Counted from the stretch's first letter, positions 11,661 through 25,660 are shown. The stretch: 64,000 bases of DNA from Polytrichum commune (GCA_950295325.1 OX485803.1:46515554-46579553); one strand, 5' to 3'. The notes: generated by a model from the letters alone, not told the origin. A program made the numbers and translations.

Positions 11661-13185
11661 TGTGACTTCAAAATCCTGTGCATAAAAAAACTTGCCGTCT
11701 CATCATCCCCGCAGCTTCAATTCCTGTTGTCGAGCACCTGCAAGTATGAAATACGAGTAAGAAAAAGGTATACCAAGTACCTGAAATCATCCTGCAGTGA
11801 ACTACTAAATGACCATAATAGACTCTTTGACAACACCAAGCTGATGAAGTAGATCGCAAGGAAGCGCAAGAGTAAGGTCCTTCTATTTAGACAGGTGAAT
11901 TTCAATAATGAGGTGTAAATAAGTTCATAGAAGTGAGGGAAGGATGGCTATGCATATCCTTAACTGGTGAAAAAATCCTAGAGATAACCATCCCCCACCC
12001 CCCCCCTCGGAGCTAGAGAATACACACACGTATCAAACGAACTTGAATGTTACGATTCAACTGATTTCAAAGTAACCACCCAGAAAGAAAGAGTATGCAG
12101 CTACTTAATAATGTAATAATGTAGACAAGGCGATGGCAGCTGACTTTCTCTGACCTACCTGACCAGTGCGTTTCCTGACTCCCAAGAAGGCACGGATTAG
12201 TCAGCAAGAGAAGGACAAAGCACAGATTACAGCAAGCGAGATTGCCACAAGAACCACAAAAGAGGAGCGGATTCGAGTGAACCATAAACCTGAAGAATCG
12301 GCTCTGTGATTGTAAATACTGATTACATAGATTGAATGGCATAATGATAAGCATTATTAGAGCTAGCATGGTCCCCAAGTCTCTCGTGATGGTGTTGATG
12401 ATCGGCCATGGGAAAAGCATAATTCCCCAGTCAATTGAAGAGAGCCATCTCAATCCAATTCCAATTCCAATTCTAATACCAATTCAATTCTTCACAGTTA
12501 CTAAATCACCGCAGCCAGGAACACGGCACGCGGAGTCCGATTCGAACCACAGTAACAAAGATTATCTAGGACTCTTTGTCCCCCGCATACGAGTTTAGAA
12601 TTCAAAGTGCCACAAACGGGCGAAGAGAAGCATAAAAAATAATTAACCTACGCCAATGATGCCGACGTGCTGCAAACCGCAACAGCTCTAGGTTATGCCA
12701 CGTCGACACCCCCGAGGACAACCAATTGCCGCACAATACTCAACTCACCTCGCGAGACTCCTCTGGATGTTCCGATTGATCGACCGACCGACCGATCGGT
12801 GCAGGAGAAAGATGAAAGCAAAGAAGAGGTGACGACAACCTAAGAAACATGAGAGGATGGAGTTGTTGAAGCAGGAGAGTCGTAATAATAAGCTGGAAGG
12901 GAAGCGAAGGGAGAGTGGAGCATGGTTTTCTTGCCTCGCCACTTTCGGTGCGGTCGCAGCAGCAGCAGCAGCAGCAGCAAGAGCAGGATCCAAGAGACCG
13001 CGGAGATGGCGACAGCGAGCGAGCGAGCTTCAAGCATGCATTTCGAGGAGATTGCTAAAAGCGCAAGAGCGAGGATGGGCACTTGTTGTTGGCTATGGCC
13101 GGCCCTCCCTCCATAGCCGCCATAGCCGGTGGAAAGGGCGGGAGCCACTACCCAGTGTGATGTGCGGGGGCTGACAGAATATTTC
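11661..13185 (-). promoter_or_regulatory. ERD15-like 5' leader, leader intron and promoter (duplicated at 25.4-27.4 kb)
   Basis: On the minus strand a consensus donor GAG|GTGAGT ends the first non-coding exon at 12749, and an acceptor TTGCAG precedes the second leader exon at 11737. That gives a leader intron of about 1.0 kb. The upstream side includes a GCC-rich promoter-like stretch near 13090-13145 and a GCA triplet repeat. Near-identical blocks appear at the start of the GBPL3-like gene: AACCTAAGAAACATGAGAGG, TAGCCGCCATAGCCGGTGGA, CACAATACTCAACTCA, and the acceptor neighbourhood AATTCCTGTT. An ACGT core (GCCACGTC) lies near 12698. The transcription start is not visible. Confidence 0.7.
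12956..12979. repeat. (GCA)8 trinucleotide repeat
   Basis: Eight perfect GCA units in the promoter/leader region of the ERD15-like gene. The homologous position in the GBPL3-like copy (near 27210) lacks the expansion, so it arose after the duplication or was lost there. Confidence 0.9.
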
Positions 13186-13342
13186 GTTGGACAGAAACAT
13201 TCATCCCATAAACGGCAAGCACCTTCGTTGGTATAGTGGATGAAAATCATCCGTCTCGATGCTTGGCCAGATCTGGAAAAGGTCCATGCGGCGTAGAGGA
13301 AGACAGTTTCTCTTATTAATCTTAACAAGTGGGAGAGGCCTT

Positions 13343-13540
13343 TAGGGGTGGGTTTTGCCGCATTAGGGTCCCAACAATAGAATGGAGGGATCCTATTGGT
13401 GGATAGTGGTAGATTGGATCCAAGGAATAAACATTAGGTCCAAAGTACATCGAATTGCAGTGCATTCACATTAGCACACTTCTCCTATGACTCCTTCCCT
13501 TGCTAATTTTTGGACCTTACATGAAAGTGAAGCTTCTCTT
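13343..13540. mobile_element. Truncated MITE, GGGTCC family, copy C
   Basis: Begins GTGGGTTTTGCCGCATTAGG and carries GATCCTATTGG and TTAGCACACTTCTCC phrases of the family. No matching right terminus was found, so it appears truncated. It lies just upstream of the ERD15-like promoter. Confidence 0.5.
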
Positions 13541-14183
13541 TCTTCTCTACAATAACCATATATGTTCCCCCAAGTGCATTGACCATTGAATTGAGAATGG
13601 CTAACATGTTATGAGCACATAGGTCTTTTGATGTTTCGTGGACGTAGATTTTCTTTTTTCTTTTTGTTTTTTATATTGTGCATCCTTCATGTTATTTCAT
13701 CATTTGAGATGCAAACTTTCTTTAGTTAACCTACTCTATTGTAAAGTGAGTTCACTTATGATGAAAGAGCAACCATGATGGTTTTTGAACGTGCATTATG
13801 TATCCAAGTTTGAGATGTACATATCCCCCGAATATATATATATAAATTCCAATGAGTACATGTTTAAGAAAACACTAGATATGTTTCACACCGATTTTGA
13901 AAATTGCAAGATGAAGTCATCTCAAACTTGTAATTTTTCAGTTTTGTTTGAAATCCTTGCACATATTATTCTCAAAATCTCAAGATGACCATAACATATA
14001 CGACTACCATGATGTGTTTTGTGGCAATTTAGCCATGGGTGGGTGGGTGGGAGAACAACATTACCCTTCAAAGAGTAAGTTACATGGCTAAGGCCAAGAT
14101 TATGAATGAGGGCTTGGTGGCCACTTGTCATTGTCACAGTGGCTCATTGGCTTCTTCCCGATTCTTGGGGAATAGGGTTACTA

Positions 14184-14535
14184 AGAGTGGCCTTACATTA
14201 GGGTTTGGGTCCAACAAACTTGGGGTGCGAGAGTGTAGGTTTTAGGGTTTAGAAGTCAAGATTGAAACCCATGCTTTATTTTCGAACTCGAGATTGGGCC
14301 CATGATTGTAAATTGAGTTTACAAACTAGGAGGCGTATTTCTTTTGAAGTGAGGATTTTGCACAAAACTGATGCCACATCCACACCACTTCTTTCCTTCA
14401 CAACCTTGGACCCAAATCCTACTTTAGACCTAGACCCTAGTGCAAATTCATTGGGTCCATGAAAACATTGTTTGACCAATAAGATCTCTCGATTTTGGAG
14501 TTTTTTAGAATAGGACCCTACTATAAACCCACCCT
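14184..14535. mobile_element. MITE, GGGTCC family, copy D
   Basis: Left end GAGTGGCCTTACATTAGGG and right end GGACCCTACTATAAACCCAC with CCT are imperfect inverted repeats. The interior carries GATGCCACATCCACACCACT, resembling the other copies. No protein is encoded. Confidence 0.65.
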
Positions 14536-14971
14536 CATCATTCCATGAAGACTTTCTTTCATAAAAGAGTGAGAAGGTTTTTCTTCGAATGAAAATGGTT
14601 CCTCAAATGAAAACACACATGGGGTACATAATGTAATGATAAATTTTGGGATTTTTTTTAACCATTTCTTTTGGGGATGTTACATCAGTTTGAAGGAGAA
14701 AGTGCAAGCACCTCCTGGCATTCCAAAATGAGTTTGGCCCTCAATGAATTGATATAGAAAGTTCTTATTTCAAACCTCCACACCGATTTCAAGCACGCAC
14801 CGAAAACTTACTGAACATGTAAAATATTGTTTGCAAAACAACCAAATTCTAACGAAAAACCTTGGTTGAATTGAAGGATAACTTTATTGTACATCCTAGA
14901 AGTAAGAAATTAGGACCCTCTCCACTCACAAGCTAACATGTAACTATATCCATCCTATGTGCTATGGAACA

Positions 14972-16062
14972 TTGTTTGGGGAGATTTTTGGACATAATCA
15001 GTTGAAATCCTAGTGTTTCCAAGTCCAACCATTTACATGTTGACATCTTTCAGTGTTTATTTATAGATTCGAAATATATTCTCTATATTCCTCTATAATG
15101 ATGGGTAATTTTCATGAAGTCTTGAAAAGTTAACTAGTTAATTCTGAATCTCAACCAGTTCATCTGTAACTAGCGGTCAATTCTCCTCGTGCATTGTTTT
15201 AGGGCCACTTCACACACAAGATTGAGAGCCCGTACCCATTACACTTCAAGCACTCTCATTGGTGGAAAAGGCAGAGCCAGTCCAAGTTCGCTTCACACTA
15301 CACTTGAGGAACCAACGGAATATGTGAATGCAAGATGAATGTAAAATCTACATGGATTCCTACACGGCATCAAATGGATCGTGTTTCATGGTCACTTGGA
15401 CTATTTTCAAAAACCACCTCTCGGAGGCAGGCCTAACACAAAACCGGGTGACCATGGCACTCTGAACGCTCACAATCGTTGATTTATTCAATATAATCAT
15501 GTGCGAGAACCCATATGAATAGAAATCCATTGAAATAGCCTTTGATTGAGGGCCCGGTCATATAGCTTCACACTACACTTGAGGGTCCATGAGCACACTA
15601 CATGATTTTGGAGGTGTGTTGGGGCAGCCATTGGACACTTTCTTTTGGGCTCTCACAATTTCATGGTCACGGCTCTTGGCTCGTGTGTGAAATGGCCCTT
15701 AATTAGAGCCTCACGGTGCAGGGTTTGCCTAGTCTTTGACAGTGCTAGAAATATTTCAAACATTGGCAGGATATACCAATTTGAATGCTTCCTTGAGACC
15801 TTCAGATTATAAAATTTTAAAACCTAAACCCTAACAATATGATGAAACTTGGTCAACTCCTGCTTTTATGGTGAAGCAGTGAAGCGGCAAGTGAATCTCT
15901 TCTGAGAAACATGGAATTTTGAGTCAGAGCAAAGTACACAAGTTGTTGAAAATATGTGTTGAATTTAGAAAGGATGACATTGTCATCAATGTCTGGGGAG
16001 ATTTTTGGGTATAATCGGTTAAAATCCTAGTGTTTCCAAGTCCAACCGGTTACATGCATAAT
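14972..16062. repeat. Direct repeats flanking a MITE
   Basis: A block at 14972-15045 (GGGGAGATTTTTGGACATAA, then AATCCTAGTGTTTCCAAGTC) recurs at about 15992-16062 (GGGGAGATTTTTGGGTATAA, same second phrase). The two copies lie in the same orientation about 1 kb apart and bracket the Harbinger-type MITE at 15202. Phrases after the second copy (GAGCACCCCACTGTTATATT) also recur near 27815. Confidence 0.6.
15202..15698. mobile_element. Harbinger/Tourist-like MITE, copy 1 (497 bp)
   Basis: Left terminus GGGCCACTTCACACACAAG and right terminus CTCGTGTGTGAAATGGCCC are inverted repeats, flanked on both sides by TTA (15199-15201 and 15699-15701). A TTA target duplication and a GGGCC-type terminus fit the PIF/Harbinger superfamily. 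It has no transposase. Confidence 0.88.
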
Positions 16063-17642
16063 ATTACTCGTTGATGTGGGTCCTCGGAATATAACAATTA
16101 TATGTTGGGAGTTCAGTTTGAATCTGAGTTTTTCTACACAACTTTTCGAGCACCCCACTGTTATATTATGAGGGCCTATTCATTGATTGTCATATAAGCT
16201 TAAATATGTCTTATAATGGCAAGGTTGTGGCAGCTCTTGAAGTGTGGACACAAGCTTATGGATTATCATGTAAGGGTATGTGGGTGCTAATTTCGGTTTA
16301 ATTTTCATATTCTCCAACTTCTCCTGATCATATTTATGCAAAGAAAATTGTGTTACATTACCAAATGCAACATCAACGCAAACTGGACCTCCCTTGATTT
16401 AGCGGTGATTATCAAAAGTGCATGTGTGTTGATTCTTTTACTTGAATATCTAATACCCCCTCCCCACCTGACTTTACCAAATAACCAAAGTCTTTCCTAA
16501 AAACCGGGTAAAGCTCCCTCGGTTATAGTGGAGGTGTTCGGCTATCCCACAACACATGTGTCTTATTTCCAAAACAATATATAGTGATCATTTGCACAAG
16601 GAAAGAGTCTCATCGAAGTAGAAGTTCACTTTAACATTGAGTGGATTGCATTGGTACAAACATTGTCCTACATTAGTATGCATTTTATAAATAAATTAAT
16701 ATGTTCACTAACCAAATTTAGATTCCAATATTTTATATAGTATATTCATCATCAGGAACAAATAGTGTGGGCCACAAAATTAGAATGTATCATAATTAGT
16801 GTCATGTTCAAAACTTGGACAAGTTGAGCTAAACGTTGGTCAATCAACCTTAACTCCTTAAATTGGTCAACCTTTGGTTAGTAGTAACTAAGACATGTGG
16901 CCATGCCATCGATTAGCTTGTATATGAGTTCCCTATTTCATCTTTACATGTGCCAGAATGTAGCTTCCATGTGGAATACAAGTGGTCATGGCGAATGTAA
17001 ACATGACACATGGCAAATTTTGAGAAAAAATATAATTGTTTTGTGTTGGAATAGAGAGCCCTCTATAGTAGTTGATTTCACTCACATTGTTAGCTAATTC
17101 TCTTAGCTAATTCTCTTAACTAGGTGATGTGGCTGGACCCCAAGGCTAGCTACACATGGCCTCAAAAATAAGTGGGTGCTCTGCAACTAATTATCTTGCA
17201 AGTTTTTGGTTCTAATCCCCATGAAGACCCTACACACACAAACTACAATTTCGTCACCAATGTTAAAATATATACCTGCGACTGCAAGAGTCAACAAAAA
17301 CCTGGCAAAACTAAACAAACCAGAAGAAGGTAAGAGTTTTTGGAATCGATTGAAACATGCAATCTTACATCCATCAATGCACAAAGCTTTTTACAATGAT
17401 TGCAGCAGATGTAGGAATTACACTACCTAGCTAATAAAAACCTGCAGAACCTTTTAAAATCAATGTAGATGTTGCTTCTACTTAAGTGTTTTCTAGTGTA
17501 CACCTTGAGACTACACCATCCAGTGTTGCAAGATCAGAAGCAAGGAATCAAAGCTGCAAATGATAAAAAAAAAATAGATTAAAAACTACAAAGAAATTGA
17601 TGAAATAGATCAGATTCTAGGTTGAGCTAAGGGTATTGAAGT
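16063..17642. other. Spacer, 3' flank of the GBPL3-like gene
   Basis: No exon recognised. A short triplicated phrase TTAGCTAATTCTCT occurs near 17090-17125. The 3' UTR of the GBPL3-like gene should occupy the part nearest 17642. Confidence 0.4.
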
Positions 17643-20600
17643 CTATTGTGGCTGCTGTGGAGGCCTGTTTAGAATTAGCTTCTCATATAAGGCAAGCAGG
17701 TCCTTCTTTGAGGGATTTCGAGTTTGCAAAACTTCTGCCCCATATCCAGCTTCAGTCATCTTCTGCTTCAATTTTGCAATGGTGAACTTGTGGTAGTTTG
17801 TAGAATCTGGCTCCCTTGGTGCCTCTGTGGAATTGGCTCCACTGCCTCCTTCCTCAGCCTCGACTCCACCAGATTGGTACATGCTGCTGCCATTCTCAAA
17901 ATTACGTTCTAGTTTGGACCTCTTGGTTACCCCAAAATCAATCTCCATATCCTGCGCTGAAGTGTCAAGTCCTGCACAAAACAGAGTACTATCAGCACAT
18001 TGAAGTGCTCCAACCATACTCTACCACATGGAGTACATGGCCCTATTGTAAATGCTTCCAACTCCAGACAATCTTGGCAGTTTAATCAGTATGGGAAATT
18101 GCCTCATCCAGTTGATAATTGCAAATAACGAAGATGGCCATTTCACATGGAGATTCTCTTGAACACAAGAGAATCACATAGGTCATCTTGTCTCTCATGT
18201 TTGCTGAATCACATAGGCCGTCCCAATTGTGTTATCTATAGAACCTGAGTTGGTGTCGACATTTTGAGCATAGAGTCCAATCTCATCAGAACACGTGTCT
18301 TTTCTGGTGTCCATTCTGGACGACAAGCCGTGCCATATAGCACTGAACTCTAGGTGTCCAATCAAGAAGAGTGACCACATAAGGCCCACATACCTTTGAT
18401 CAACCCAACTAAATGAATGAGAAGTCACTTGAAACAAATAGAAGCAGAATGCCATTGTGATTATGACTTTGAATCCAATTAGTGAGAAAATCTAATAATA
18501 ACCCATTCTCTATGCACACTGCATTTTGAAAAAACTTCACTGTGGGTTCAAACAAATGTGGACCATACAGTAAACCGTTCAACATTCAGGAGATTGAGCT
18601 GGGGAACCACATGCATCACCAAAACTACAGACCCTGACCTCATTGCCATGTCATTACAGGTCAACAGGGTGGGCAGAATGGAGGGTGGATGTACATAATG
18701 CAACATGTGTACCTGCTTCCTGAAAGGCTCTTTTGGCTCGTGAAGGACCTGCGGGTGAGTTTCCAGGGGGTGTGTCAGCAAATGCCCTCACTTTTGTCTC
18801 CAGAGCTGTTTCATGGTTGCGCACTGTCGTAAGTTGTGCTTGAAGAACATCCAGTTCTCCCTGCATAGTTTGTATTTGTAATGAAAGGGACTCAGCTCGG
18901 AGGCTCGCCTCAGCTTTGGCAGCTCTTTCGCTTGCTAATAAACTCTCAAAACCTTCAACTGTCTTTGCACGCTGCTCCTGGGAGGAATTTAACAGAACTT
19001 CCATTTCTCGCTCCCTCTCCTCCAGTCGCCTCTCCAACAATGTGACACGTGATATTGCATCTCTCTCTGTGATCTTGGCAAGTTCAAGATCCTGATTCCA
19101 TAAAACAGAGTTACAAAGAACAGTCAATGTAAGACCAAACACATTATAAGATTCTAGTAGAGCCATAACTACCCATGTCATATCAGGATGGACTGCATGT
19201 ACACTGAGTCAAAAAATGGCTTCAATCATGTATGGAAAAGTTGGTCACTGCCATGCTGGGCTCTTGTTACAATTCTAACCAGAGAGCTCATGCCAAACCA
19301 ACATTGCCACTAGAGTTCGTACCTGCGTCAACTCTTCTCTTTCTTGCTCCAAGGACTCGCAACGTCGTTGTGTACGTTCCACAGTTGCTAACCTCTCTGC
19401 AGCCAATCTCTGTGTCTCCAATTTCTCTTTCTCTTCAGTAGTAGCCTCATTGCGTGCCTTCTCTGCAGCCTCCATGGCCCGCTTCGCATCCCGTTCTGCT
19501 CCTTTCCTTTTGTGCTCGGCCTCCTCAAGTCTCCTACTAGATTCAGTCATGCGTTGTTCTGCATGTATTTTGTCTTCACGTGCCTTCTCTAGGTCTTTCT
19601 CAAATGTAATTGACAAAGACTTCGCAACTTCTAGCTCTTGCTGGAGATGCCGCAACTCTGATCGCAACTCTACCATGTCTCCAGATTGGTCTGTTACTTT
19701 TGACTCGTACTCCTGAAGATAAAAGTTTTGGAGGGGTGAAAGGTCAATGTCTCCACTCTAAATCACAGGAAACAAAGAAAACAGTACAATACCTTGCTCC
19801 CTAGCATCAATATAAGCAAACTACGAGAAAGAATTTTTTAAAAGTTTGCCTGGGTCAGGATGCATAAGAGAATTACATGCAGACGTGCACTTAAGCTGGC
19901 AATGCGAAGCTCTCCTTGCTCTACCTTAACCTGTAACTCCTTCGCTTCCTGCTCCTGTGACAAATTTAAAAAACACGGGTTTCAGAAGTTTTCTCTGGAT
20001 ATTTAATTGCAAAATTAATCATGTAGAAGTGATGACCTGATACTGTGAACAGCAGTACATGATAAATGGTAGGATAATATATACATGATAAAAAAAAACG
20101 GGTTACTTTTAGCTGGACTCAAAAGGGTAGCAAGCATCACAAACTTGCTGCTCAAGATGTCAAATCTCAAACTATGGACATAAACCTGTCAAGCTCCAAA
20201 GTTCAGATATATACCTTCTGAGACAGGTTTTGAGCATACTCTGCTCGAAGTGAGTCCTCCCGAAGCTGCGACTGTTTGATGGCTCTATCTTTCTGAGCAG
20301 AAGCCTTCTCCACAGCTGCCTTTGTCTGTGCTGCAACTGTATCATGCTTACGTTGCCATTCAATGGCCTCCGCCTTGGCTGATTCTGACTGCTCTTTGAC
20401 TGCTGCCAACCTTGCCTCCGCAGTGCTGCACCGGTTCTTCATTCCATGAAATAGCAGTGGACCACTAATCAGAGGACAATTGGGACAAATGAATGCAAGA
20501 TAAGGACAATCAAGACAACATTGTTCATTGTTGAAGAAAAAATATCCTACTTTGCTACTTTTTCAACCTTATTCACTGAACTATGACATCTACCACTACA

Positions 20601-23600
20601 CTATGATTAGTTCATTGAAGTACAACTCACACAGCAACTGAGATGAGTATTCCTGGTCCATGGAACTAAGCTTTTCCTTCAATTGTAAAATACCTGGAGA
20701 GATGCAATCTCAGAGTTTAACCTCTCTTCCTCAGCTCGTCGCGCTGCAAAGAAACTTTCAAACTTGCTCTGCCAGTCTGCAGCCTCTTTCTTAGCACCCT
20801 CTAGTTGAGTTCCAAGAACTGTGCGCCTCTCTTCTAAAGAAGTGACCTTCTTTTGTAAGGTGGAATACTGAGCAGCTGAATTTTCAGAAGCCCTATTGTA
20901 GTCATTCATGATATTTTCATAGCGTTTCTTCCAGTCTTGTGCATCTCGTTGGGCAGCCTCTGTCTGCTTGGATGAAAATGCAAGTCGCTCCTCCATTGAA
21001 CGCCCTTTCAATTCAAGGCTTGAGTATTCTGCTGCTGCTTTGTCACTTGCCCGCTTGACAAGATCATGTATTGGACCAGCCAAACTGTAGTTCAACAACA
21101 GATATATCAGCAATCCGTGTGAATGTAAGCAAGAGATATATGCAGGCTCCAGCATAGAGCTTGCACATTAATCAAACCATACAAACACATGTGATTGAAC
21201 AAATGATGGACTAACATACCCCATAGATTTAAGGACACAATAAACAATCACCAAGACATATCTATGCAACTTGAAGGTATACATAGCTTGTTGTTATCGC
21301 TTTAAAAATTTGGGCATTTTGCGAAGAGACTGTATGTTAGTCCATACCCAAATTCATTACAAATTTGCTAAAGCTTGCACAGAGCCACAAGTGCTCCAGC
21401 AATAATAGTTGAGATATTATAAGCATATGAGAACACCTTTTCTGAAGAAATTTCACTAGCTTTTGATACTTTAGGGGCCCAGATGCATGTGTCTCATACT
21501 CCACAACCAACCCATCTAGCATCTGCAGACATCAACACATATACTTTCTCAGACTAGTGTTAAACTAACAGTAGTCATGCACATGCAAAAGGCAGATACT
21601 TCTACAACAATCACTAACATTGCAAGACAGCACATGAACAAAACATTATCAAATCAAAAGCTCAATGCAAAGTTACAATCTTCCAAGAATTCAGTGAGCT
21701 TAATATAATATGAATGCTATACTTTATCACAGGTCTACCCAACATGAGCATAGAACTAGCAGCCAACATACCTTTATCACGTTGTCAAATGTTGCATCAG
21801 GAGCATTGCAAGCATTTCGCAATCTCTCTTCCATTGTCCCCACAGCTCTCAAACATTTCAGCTCTGCTTCCATAGACGTCTTCCGCTTCAGCTCCTGAAT
21901 AAACATACACGAAAGTTGCATTTAAACTATTTTGCCTGGAATATGTATGTCTAAGAAGCCTAAATGTTGTGAGAGCTCTCAGACAATGGGGGTCTATGAA
22001 AACCCTTGTCCTCAATAGATACATGAAGAAATTTGAGTGTTCAGAAACAACACCTCAAATTGTCGCTTTAGAGTGGCATGGAGTTGCTTCTCATACTTTT
22101 TCCGCACAGGCCCTCCTCCCACAGCCTCGGTGTTATACACATTAAGTGCAGCTTGTACAGCCTCCTCTTGTGCTTCTTGTAGTAAGACCTGAAAAATGCA
22201 TGACAGAGTGTTCACAAAGTTGCCCAAAAGATTGATGCATCATTATAAGTGATAATCATCAATGACTGGAAACTCACCTCATCTGGAGGTGTCTCCTTGT
22301 CAAAGGCCTTTGTGTAGGCCTCTACTGCCATGTCATGAGCACGGCGGCATTCATTCTCCTCCACATTCTGTCACACATGCACAAGCTCAACTTGTCAACA
22401 CAGTGCGTCTTGCTCTGCTGCCTTCATTGACCCATTTGCCTAAAGCATTGTTACACATCTCTTTAGCATTGGAGGCAAAAGTTCATGAAGCTTCTCAACC
22501 CTGTACAAGGCACTCACCTGCCATGATGTTGCAATAGTGGGAACAGCACCAGCATTGATGGCGTCAAGGAATGATTGAGTGAGACCAGCAAACATGGGAC
22601 CAGTCATGACTATAGATCCTAGCTGCTTAGGCCTTGTCCTTTCAAAAATGAACTTGGTCAGTGCATCGAGTCCCGCTCTGAACTCTGGTCTCATGTTTTC
22701 CATCTTCAAACAAAAGCAACTAGGTCAGAGCAAGTGAGTATTCAGACCCACTTGGGCACCTCTTGCTGATTGCAAACTGCATTCAATGTACTGTCATTTC
22801 TTATGCAAATAATGTGACTAACATATACAAACTGCTTTCATACAATGTTTGGGTGCAATAAGACTCACAGGATATTGATCGAGTTTCTGCAGATCCTTCT
22901 CTTCATTAACAGGCCGCACAAGTGTAAAGCAGTCTCGTTCAGGGAATAGAGCCCTGATTGAGTTTCGAATCTAAGAAACACGCAGCAGAAAAGATCAGGT
23001 CCCTTTTCCAGATTGAAAAACTTGACTAGCCTTTGCAAAAACCTCTGCATAGACATTACCCTTGGTAGACATAAGCATCCTCCAGCCTAGTAAATCCTGC
23101 CTTTTCAAGGCTATATCAGAGCAGGTGCAAAAGAGACTGCCACATGGAAATTACCTCATTCTTTGAAGCAATAGATTTCCCAGATCCAGGAATAGGCTGC
23201 AGAGCTGATTCTAAATAATCCCTTGGTGTAATTCTCTGGCCGTCTTCAGTCAGGTCAAGGTAGAAGTCCTAAAACATCACAGTCATCCACAAATCTAAAT
23301 ATCTATCAGTGAACAAAGTGTTAAGATAGTGCACTTTACTATAGACAAACAGCACTGGATTCAAATACTTTGATAGCTAATTATATTGAGATCCTCTTCG
23401 CATAATTTGTTAGGTATCACTCAAGTCTTATGATGTATGTTACTGCACAGGCCAATGGCACAAGTACAGAAAAACACCATCACTTCCAATTTGGTCTGAC
23501 TTGTCCTAGGTATGACCTTACAAGTCAAACTGATACTGACCAAGAGTGGCCAAAGAGGCTGAAGTTCTCACCCGCAGCAGCCACAGAAAGAGTGGTGAGA

Positions 23601-25322
23601 ATTGCCCAATTTCAGAAGCCGAGGCTCCTTGTGAAGGAGTTGAAGCTCGAACTCGAATGTGCTTAGTCATTTCTGTCACCAAAGACAGCTTATCCAAAGC
23701 AGCCTCATCAATGCCACCCATCTGTAGCAATCATCACCAAATACGAGTTCATATATGCTGCAAGCTAACCGTTGAATTCAAATGCAAAATAAATATTAAA
23801 TTTCAAACATGTAGGATGTAATCGTAGGGTCTACAACGATTATTCATTCATCTCATTTCAATCCAGTTGGACTACTCTCAGTTCTACAACTTTACATGCA
23901 CGTGCATGAGCTTTGATGAATAGTCACACCTGATTGTAGACAAACATGCTCGATAGCAGGACAGCCAAGGAGAAAATTTGTGTGCTGTATGTGCCCTGCC
24001 AGATATCAACACAATTGTTTACCACACAGAAAACACCTAAACAAGAGAAGATGAAACCCCAGAATCAAGGAGATTTTGGAGAACTTTGCAATTATATTAA
24101 ATAAAATTATCTAAAACGTTTAAAAAAACAAAAACAACAAAACAAAAAAAAGGATATAAGACTAGGCGATGAAGTTCTCAAGAGATAGTTATTTGCAACA
24201 AAGTCCTCTCCCTATACATCTTTCAAGTGGTACAGCTTACCGTTTGATCATAGGCATCTATGCCTTCACTATCCAGAAGCAACAAATTGTATTCACTGCC
24301 ATCTGGTGCTTTTCTCTTCAGAGGAGCACTCCACATCCATAAACCCTTCGTACATGGCCTGTGAGTGGGGGCCACAACAAAGCCACTGCTCCTTCCCAGC
24401 AGCTGAAATGCATCCAACAACAGCAAAATTGAGAAATGAAACTCTCCTCACATTTGTTCTATCAAACCCCTTACAGCAGAATCTATCTTGCGAAGTGGGT
24501 ATAAGGTCTTGCACATGGCACCACTGGCTCACAAATATCTTGATGTGTTAATGTGTGATCAATAACCAGCAGACATCATCTAGTAAGACCAATGGGACCC
24601 TCTTCCCGAATGTGTGTCTTCCATTACTTTAGTCTTCCGTCACATACATAAATCTCTACCAAAACAACATGTTTATCTCTACGTTCTGATATTCCATGAC
24701 TTTTTTCTCTCCTGCATCCTTTGATTATGCCACTACCTGATCCCTATACCACTGCATGAAAAAAATATGGCTGATTTGGAGCAACTGAAATCAAGCCTAT
24801 ATTGAGAACCTACTCGTTACACATAATCAAATTTTCACCTCAAGAACTGTTCAGTCTATATTGCAAGGTTCAGCTTTCTTCATAAGAGCTAAAAAGAGGA
24901 CAGCTAATGATGAAGCATGCCAACTTCACGACAGCATTCACATTTGGTACGTCGATCATACAAATGAAATTTAGGTGGGAAGAAAAACAGGTTCAAACAT
25001 ATGAGCCCTAATAATATAATACCTGATTCAATATGAAACTTTTGCCTTGCCTCGCACGCCCACAAACAGAAACTACTCCAAGTGGTCCCTTCACCATATG
25101 CAACGCTGCCACTGCTTCTGGATCCATCTTGAACTTGCCCCTCTCGTCACAGTACACCAGCCGTAAAGGACGTGCTTGGCCACCTGTTCCATTCCTGCTA
25201 CTGAACGTATACTGTGGTCGGCTACTCTGAACTACAATGGGTTCCGGTTCCTCAGGCTCTGGTTCAGCCTCTTCTGGTTTTTGCTGCTTCGTTGGAGTGA
25301 AAAACCCAAATCTTGACATCAT
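17643..25322 (-). CDS. GBPL3: GBPL3-type guanylate-binding GTPase with long coiled coil
   Basis: Seventeen phase-compatible coding exons: 25322-25023, 24402-24241, 23995-23930, 23721-23572, 23268-23155, 22970-22869, 22703-22518, 22367-22278, 22188-22054, 21894-21772, 21522-21437, 21084-20694, 20436-20215, 19954-19877, 19712-19323, 19091-18713, 17971-17643. They total 1101 codons, close to the length of Arabidopsis GBPL3. The GTPase domain shows the P-loop GRARQGKS (residues 88-95), a DSEG switch motif (144-147), GTYSTQIFSLAVLLSSMFVY and TLVRP (280-284, GBP-type base-recognition region). From about residue 476 to 990 it is heptad-rich coiled coil. A basic KRSK and an acidic linker precede a C-terminal FTIAKLKQKMTEAGYGAEVL block followed by SKKDLLALYEKLIL, which I recall as typical of this family. 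GBPL3 in Arabidopsis forms nuclear condensates during defence transcription; this role is inferred. The acceptor before exon 13 (GAATGAAG) is weak. Confidence 0.95.
18130..18420. repeat. Dispersed ~300-bp repeat inside GBPL3-like intron 16
   Basis: Contains TTTTGAGCATAGAGTCCAAT, CTCATCAGAACACGTGTCTT and ACCACATAAGGCCCACATAC. All are shared with copies near 29.8, 33.1, 43.1, 43.7 and 45.2 kb. It lies between the exons ending at 18713 and starting at 17971, so it is transcribed with the gene. Confidence 0.75.
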
Positions 25323-25660
25323 CTTGACTAGCTGCTTAAACCCCCCAGAGAACTTCTGGTGAACGCCTCAGTGAGGTAAAACTCCAGCCAATCCACTCCA
25401 GACTTTTTATCAATTCAAGTCTATTCAGATCCCTTAGGCTTGATAAATTCCTGTTTCCGACCACCTGCAAAGTATATAATGCGCGGTAAGACAAGGTATG
25501 CATACAAAGAGTCTGGAAAATGGTCCCCGGTGAACTACACATGACAAAAAGGACTGTATGCACACCAGACAAATACCAAGCTGATTATGAAAGTGGGTTG
25601 GGTTCCAAGGAAGCGGGAGATTTAAGTTGCTTCTGTGTGCACGGATTAATCCAATAACAA

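Noticed and set aside
12740-13328. Several overlapping minus- and plus-strand ORFs with poly-Cys, poly-Leu or poly-Ala runs
   Set aside because: They are frames through the (GCA)8 repeat and the first leader exon and promoter of the ERD15-like gene; no frame is conserved in the paralogous 27.0-27.4 kb block.
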